Of a DNA stretch of 64,000 nucleotides, positions 60,187-64,000 are shown one piece after another. The translations under genes were made by a program, and so were the position numbers. Source of the DNA: Magnetospirillum sp. 15-1 (GTDB lineage: Bacteria > Pseudomonadota > Alphaproteobacteria > Rhodospirillales > Magnetospirillaceae); contig NZ_FXXN01000022.1 in NCBI RefSeq assembly GCF_900184795.1, positions 1 through 64,000 of the forward strand. The letters are read 5' to 3'. The notes beneath the pieces were generated by a model. The model was not told the DNA's origin and made no database searches. It saw only the letters and a list, made by a program, of their open reading frames with translations. Every line of letters begins with the position of its first letter. Position 1 is the first letter of the stretch.

Positions 60187-62037
60187 TCAGCGCTGTGCTG
60201 GCACCAACGGCAGCAACACATGCGACTGACCGAAATGGATGGTGTGGGTGACGCTACGCATGAACGGCAGATGATAGACACCCCAAGTCCCCAGCCGGCT
60301 ATGCAGGTCGTCCTGATTGCGAATCACCAGTTCGATTCGATGGCCCTTCTTGAAGACATTGGCCGTCGGCATCATGGCGATATCGTATCCCACCACCTGG
60401 CCCGGCGTGACCGGAACGGGGTCCTGCTTGGGGTGGACCGGTCGATAGGGCTTGGAGCGGGCAGGGTCGATCGCGCGGAAGGCTGCCTTGAGGAAGCCCA
60501 GACTGATGAGGCGGCGGCTGCCATCGGGCGCGATATCCACCAGATCAGCCATCCAGTTGGTGTCATCGATATCGATGGACGCTTCCAGATGCAAGGCGAT
60601 GGGACCCGTGATCTCGGTGTCTTCCGCCAAGGGCTCGGTGGTGTAGCGCAGACAGTAAACCGTCGGATCGACATTGGCTGCCGGCTGGGTGAAGCTTTCG
60701 GTCCCGCCCGCAGAACCGGCAGTCGGCGACAAGCCACCTCCGGATTGCAGATAGTACTTGGTCCACTCGGTCCGCTTCAGCGGCCATTCATTTTCGAACC
60801 GCCACTTGTTGATGCCCATGACGAACATCTTGATGGGCGGCTCATCCATCACGCCGGTATCGATACCCTTCAGCCAGTAATCGTACCAGCGCAGGGTTTC
60901 ATCGTGGTATTCGGCATAGGGACGGGGAGAGTCACCCGGCGGCGGCAGGAACAGCTTCTTCTGCCCTTCGGGAGTTCCAACGCTGTCCCATGACTCGAAG
61001 GTGGACCAGATATAAAGCCGTGTCAGCCACGGGGTCCCCACATACATGGGCAGGGTCACCTCACCGAGATGGGGCGTCGCTCCGAAATGCTCGATCGGAT
61101 TGTAGGGCGCGAACGGCCGGGGGTGGAACGAATAGATCAGGGTATCGAACAGAACCGGATGCTTTCGCGGGTAGACGATATGCGAATACATCTTGCTGTT
61201 GTATTTAATGTCAGGATGGTTCTTGGCCTCCGCGATTCGCTCCTTGATATCCGGAAGGGACATGGAGAACGGCTCTGGCGGAGTGAAGGCGTAATTGGGC
61301 GGCACCCAGCAACTGTCATTCCCATGGCGACCGATCAGAATGTGGTAGGGAAGCGTGTCGTAGATGCCGTGGAAATAGTCCCCGTTGCCACAGGGATTGC
61401 CATCGGGATGAAGGGCGACCAGATGCGGCGGGCGCAGCGGCGCCACCTTCATCTGCGCGATGGAATAGGACGACGGCCCCATCATGCCGACCTTGCCGTT
61501 GCACCACGGCTGAACGGCCAGCCACTCGATCAGGTCGTAGATATCCTCGGGATCATGAGGAGATTTTCCGGGCGTGCCATAGCCCTCGGAATTACCGATA
61601 CCGCGAGGGTCGGGAATCACATGGATATAACCGCGCGGCACCGTGAAGTTATAGTCGCCCGCCTCCATGGTTCCATCCCATAGAGCGCTGTCGTAGTAAG
61701 GCTGCGGAAACTCGGCCTGCCAGCCCACAGCCTCCTGGGTATCCTTACCCCACACACCCCAGGCCAGAATGGCGGGGAACTTCTCATCCGTATTCTCGGG
61801 CCGATAAATATCCACCGCGATGCGCACGCCATCGCGCATGGCGACCATCACATCCTTTTCCTTCAGGACGCGGTAGGTGGCGGTTGCCGACCCTTGCTCC
61901 TTGACGAGTTGGGGATAGCCGTCGAACAAGACACCATCCACCTTCGTGCCATACGGGATCGCGTGCCCTTTTGACTTGTGGCCGGTAATGACAACCGCAG
62001 ACTCGTCCCCGGAATAAGTGCTCCGCCGCTTGTCCAT
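60187..62037 (-). CDS. CocE/NonD-type alpha/beta hydrolase (copy 2)
   Basis: 616 residues, same architecture as the protein at 52627: KDVMVAMRDGVRIAVDIYRP, nucleophile Ser in GKVGMMGPSSYSIAQM, Asp/His-containing loops, and C-terminal jelly roll EITGPIALHLEASIDIDDTN. The start ATG is preceded by a 10-base G tract (62040-62049 on the plus strand as C), which acts as the ribosome-binding purine stretch. Slippage there would change spacing rather than frame. It lies between the SnoaL-like gene and the molybdoenzyme gene, all on one strand. Confidence 0.87.
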   Translation of the reverse strand: MDKRRSTYSGDESAVVITGHKSKGHAIPYGTKVDGVLFDGYPQLVKEQGSATATYRVLKEKDVMVAMRDGVRIAVDIYRPENTDEKFPAILAWGVWGKDTQEAVGWQAEFPQPYYDSALWDGTMEAGDYNFTVPRGYIHVIPDPRGIGNSEGYGTPGKSPHDPEDIYDLIEWLAVQPWCNGKVGMMGPSSYSIAQMKVAPLRPPHLVALHPDGNPCGNGDYFHGIYDTLPYHILIGRHGNDSCWVPPNYAFTPPEPFSMSLPDIKERIAEAKNHPDIKYNSKMYSHIVYPRKHPVLFDTLIYSFHPRPFAPYNPIEHFGATPHLGEVTLPMYVGTPWLTRLYIWSTFESWDSVGTPEGQKKLFLPPPGDSPRPYAEYHDETLRWYDYWLKGIDTGVMDEPPIKMFVMGINKWRFENEWPLKRTEWTKYYLQSGGGLSPTAGSAGGTESFTQPAANVDPTVYCLRYTTEPLAEDTEITGPIALHLEASIDIDDTNWMADLVDIAPDGSRRLISLGFLKAAFRAIDPARSKPYRPVHPKQDPVPVTPGQVVGYDIAMMPTANVFKKGHRIELVIRNQDDLHSRLGTWGVYHLPFMRSVTHTIHFGQSHVLLPLVPAQR

Positions 62038-62039
62038 AT

Positions 62040-62049
62040 CCCCCCCCCC
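62040..62049. repeat. 10-base C tract serving as ribosome site of the CocE-type gene
   Basis: Read on the minus strand it is ten G immediately ahead of ATATG. It also overlaps the final base of the upstream SnoaL-like stop codon region. Length variation would alter the ribosome spacing of the hydrolase gene. Confidence 0.7.
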
Positions 62050-62450
62050 TAAAACATCGTATTGCTGTTCATGGATTCGGCAGGAACTTCCTGGATGACA
62101 TCCCAGTGCTCAACCACCTTGTCACCTTCAAATCGGAAGATATCAACAACAGCCATTCCGCGGGAATTGGGCTGGAGAAATACGTTTGAATGGGTAATTA
62201 CATAATCACCGTCAACGAACACTTTCTTGAAATCAACTCTGACCTCGGGATAAAGCCCCTTGAAATGGGCGGCGAATGCCTTGAGGCCCTCAATTCCATC
62301 GGCAATCATCGGATTATGCTGCCGATAACTCTTGCCTATATATTTCCCCTCAAGGTCGAACTTCAGGTTAACAACAAACTCAATATAAAATTCTGTCGCT
62401 ATCCGCTTCTTGTCCTCAGCAGATATGGACTTTATTGAACTGTTATTCAT
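62049..62450 (-). CDS. SnoaL/NTF2-like protein (copy 2)
   Basis: 133 residues from ATG 62450, with GGAGG 5 bp upstream; an in-frame ATG at 62501 is less likely. SnoaL-like fold: IATEFYIEFVVNLKFDLEGK, YIGKSYRQHNPMIADG, and DIFRFEGDKVVEHWDVIQ. It is a diverged paralogue of the protein at 38083. The DNA is AT-richer than its neighbours, hinting at a separate origin. Probably first gene of the minus-strand operon with CocE hydrolase, molybdoenzyme, flavoprotein and ferredoxin. Confidence 0.8.
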   Translation of the reverse strand: MNNSSIKSISAEDKKRIATEFYIEFVVNLKFDLEGKYIGKSYRQHNPMIADGIEGLKAFAAHFKGLYPEVRVDFKKVFVDGDYVITHSNVFLQPNSRGMAVVDIFRFEGDKVVEHWDVIQEVPAESMNSNTMF

Positions 62451-62582
62451 TACAGCCTCCAGCATGGTGTATTTTTCAATACTGCCGGAGATAAAACTCA
62501 CAGATAAGACGGAAATACTAATGATAGGAGTAAGCGGACCTTATGGTATGCACCGCTCCGCGGCCCTTCCCATGCGCATGGC

Positions 62583-62759
62583 TCATCCCTTGGGCTCGCC
62601 GCCCACCAATGGGAGGCAGGGATTTCACGGATGACGACCCGAATAGACTCCATGGGAGCCCCGAGTGAATTGGCGATGGCTTGGGAGACCTCCTTGATCA
62701 TGGCCCGCTTCTTCTCGGGCTGGCGGCCATTCGATAATGGTGATTTCGGCTAGCGGCAT
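62583..62759 (-). pseudogene. 4-oxalocrotonate tautomerase, frameshifted
   Basis: It starts MPLAEITIIE, the family start with catalytic Pro-1 after Met removal. After codon 10 the homologous sequence (GRQPEKKRAMIKEVSQAIAN, then SLGAPMESIRVVIREIPASH) continues in another frame. A second shift near 62605 is needed to read the final GGEPKG before a stop at 62583. Two compensating indels therefore break the gene. The enzyme belongs to catechol meta-cleavage pathways, otherwise absent here. The overlap region with the next upstream fragment preserves the operon order decarboxylase-tautomerase. Confidence 0.7.
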
Positions 62760-62761
62760 GA

Positions 62762-62944
62762 TCAGCCCTCCACGACGAACGAGACGGCGCCCGGTCCCTG
62801 GGTCAGGGAACGCACATGCATGCCTGGGCTCAAGGGATGAGCAGCTGTGGCACCGCCCGCCAAGATGATGTCGCCGGCTTCCAGCCGCTCGCGGGCACAG
62901 GCGGCGGACAGGATAGCGCGTTGGGAATCGGAAAGTTGGATCAT
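62762..62944 (-). pseudogene. chimeric ORF: DUF3489 start fused to the 3' end of a 4-oxalocrotonate decarboxylase gene
   Basis: 60 codons. Residues 1-17 (MIQLSDSQRAILSAACA) are the start of the DUF3489 gene seen intact at 12054-12494. From about residue 20 the sequence EAGDIILAGGATAAHPLSPG and the ending match the C-terminus of the hydratase/4-oxalocrotonate decarboxylase family. The switch at about 62885-62891 is exactly where similarity to repeat copy A ends, so this is a recombination junction. The product is unlikely to be functional. Confidence 0.7.
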
Positions 62945-63374
62945 GGCGGTTCCCTCGGGTTGGCGGCACAGCAATGCGTGCCTGTACAACCCCGGGCCCC
63001 GCCGGGTGGACCCGGTCGGGGCGTTGAGGAAACCGGGGCGTCAGGTGATCAGGCTGGCGTGTTCCGATGCAGGGCCAGTGCCGCCCCGTGCAGTGCGACC
63101 GCATCCGCCAGCATGCGGTCGAGGTCGATGATGGTACCAATGGCAGCGTTTCGTTGGCCGTCACGGACATAGCCGGTGGCCTCGTCCATGCGCGTGGCCA
63201 TGTCGCGCAAGAGGGCTGCCAGGGCGTCGATATTGGCGGCAATGGCAGTATCGGCGATGTGCTTGCCCATGGTGGCCTCCCCTGTTCGTGGGACCATCCA
63301 TCGCTCTGATCGCCGGACACATCAACGACTATCGACGATCACGCGGAGCCGCCATCATGCGTCATTCTCCCGGA
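62891..63374. repeat. direct repeat copy B, about 490 bp
   Basis: Second copy of the segment at 12441-12921, same orientation, with scattered substitutions and small indels. Similarity runs from the fusion point in the chimeric ORF to about 63374, where the flanks diverge. Confidence 0.9.
63049..63270 (-). CDS. small helical protein of the mobile backbone (copy B)
   Basis: 73 residues, near-identical to the protein at 12593-12814 (shared HIA-TAIAANIDALAALLRD start and ALALHRNTPA end). Differences are few and conservative (for instance T to A and K to N), indicating the copy has kept a working frame. Function unknown. Confidence 0.65.
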   Translation of the reverse strand: MGKHIADTAIAANIDALAALLRDMATRMDEATGYVRDGQRNAAIGTIIDLDRMLADAVALHGAALALHRNTPA

Positions 63375-63464
63375 CCACCTTGTCCCAAGGCACCAGCACC
63401 AGCCGTAACGCCGCCGAGGACGTGGCGGGATCGGCCCGCGAGATGATGGTCCACAACGGAGACC

Positions 63465-63770
63465 TTAGCCGTGATCCAGTTTGAAGACACCGGCGCCTTG
63501 GCGCATCGGCACGCCATATTCCAGGCAGAACGCCCGCATCTGGCAGATCAGTCGGGTCCGGCTGCGCACCATCTGGTCTCGGATGCGATGCAGTGCTTGA
63601 AGGTCCACCTGCTCGGGCTACTTGACCTCGACGAAACGCATGGTCGGTCGCGTCACGGCCTCGGCGATGGCGGCGGCGTCGATGATGTCGTTCTTGTTGG
63701 ATTTGACGTAAGGCTTCACGAACTGGGCCGGGATGATGCGAACGGTGTGTCCACGCTCCTGGAGCTTGGC
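63465..63770 (-). pseudogene. IS110-family transposase fragment with internal stop
   Basis: The middle of an IS110 DEDD transposase is recognisable: LQERGHTVRIIPAQFVKPYV, SNKNDIIDAAAIAEA, then a TAG stop after RFVEVK (63618). Beyond the stop, homologous sequence resumes in frame (PEQVDLQALHRIRDQMVRSR, then RLICQMRAFCLEYG) until TAA at 63465. Both the N-terminal start and the C-terminal half are missing. It is a dead insertion-sequence remnant, consistent with the rearranged right edge. Confidence 0.75.
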
Positions 63771-63873
63771 GGGTTCAGCTTTTGGGTCGGTCACGTCCCG
63801 TTTCAGTGGTGTTCCGAACATGCGCGAATACTCCCGACTGGACTGCGAGACGCGTTCATAGCCGGTCTCGCAA

Positions 63874-63999
63874 TTAAGCCTCCGAGATCGTCGGTGCCCC
63901 CCACTCATCGCGGGCGCGCCAGAGAATGATGCTTTTGGTCGTTACGCTCCCGACATCGTCATTCCCCGGCAAGTGCTCCTGCACCAATCGGCAGAACAC
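63874..63999 (-). CDS. partial ORF entering from the right window edge
   Basis: An open minus-strand frame of 42 codons runs from the window edge to a TAA at 63874. It ends with ILWRARDEWGAPTISEA. It is too short to identify; the start is outside the window. It may be another mobile-element gene end. Confidence 0.25.
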   Translation of the reverse strand: MFCRLVQEHLPGNDDVGSVTTKSIILWRARDEWGAPTISEA

Positions 64000-64000
64000 G

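Overview
The window is GC-rich, with alphaproteobacterial-style genes that resemble Rhodospirillales and Magnetospirillum relatives. That taxonomic guess rests on family resemblance only, and no magnetosome, photosynthesis or rRNA gene is present. It reads as a mosaic of mobile DNA carrying one large catabolic cluster.

Left part (1-13.9 kb). Positions 1-3.4 kb hold remnants of an older insertion: a tyrosine integrase cut by the window edge, an unknown protein, a small HTH-like protein and a truncated serine recombinase. At 3486-3532 (minus strand) lies the 3' half of an initiator tRNA-fMet gene with its own terminator. A complete integrase gene starts 170 bp away, so this looks like the left attachment site of an island. 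A P4/ICE-like backbone follows: VapBC, an AlpA-like HTH protein, a primase-helicase, RelE/ParE with its antitoxin, an HU-type protein, DUF6900 and DUF3489 proteins, and an origin-like repeat region. No second copy of the tRNA fragment was seen, so the island probably runs past the window.

Catabolic part (13.9-62.5 kb). About 40 genes encode an apparently oxygen-independent route for a hydrophobic organic acid, phenol or terpenoid. They include a CoA ligase of the feruloyl-CoA synthase type, two acyl-CoA dehydrogenases, two enoyl-CoA hydratases, a two-subunit biotin-dependent acyl-CoA carboxylase resembling the geranyl/methylcrotonyl enzymes, an AtuA-like protein, a thiolase and several SDRs. 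A p-cresol-methylhydroxylase-type flavocytochrome sits beside a DUF1302/DUF1329/YCF48-like/MMPL envelope module. There are also ETF genes, a ferredoxin/flavoprotein/molybdoenzyme redox operon, an epoxide hydrolase, two CocE/NonD-type hydrolases and two SnoaL-like proteins. No oxygenase was recognised. Uptake and sensing are suggested by a lone periplasmic binding protein, an MFS carrier and a chemoreceptor. Control involves three TetR regulators, one LysR regulator and one large LuxR/MalT-type ATPase regulator.

Right edge (62.5-64 kb). A degraded relic of a meta-cleavage pathway (4-oxalocrotonate tautomerase and decarboxylase ends) is fused to a second copy of a roughly 490-bp backbone segment also found at 12.4-12.9 kb. 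A broken IS110 transposase follows. The two direct repeats bracket the whole catabolic cluster. Themes that recur across the window are long G/C homopolymer tracts near gene starts and related palindromes in front of regulators.
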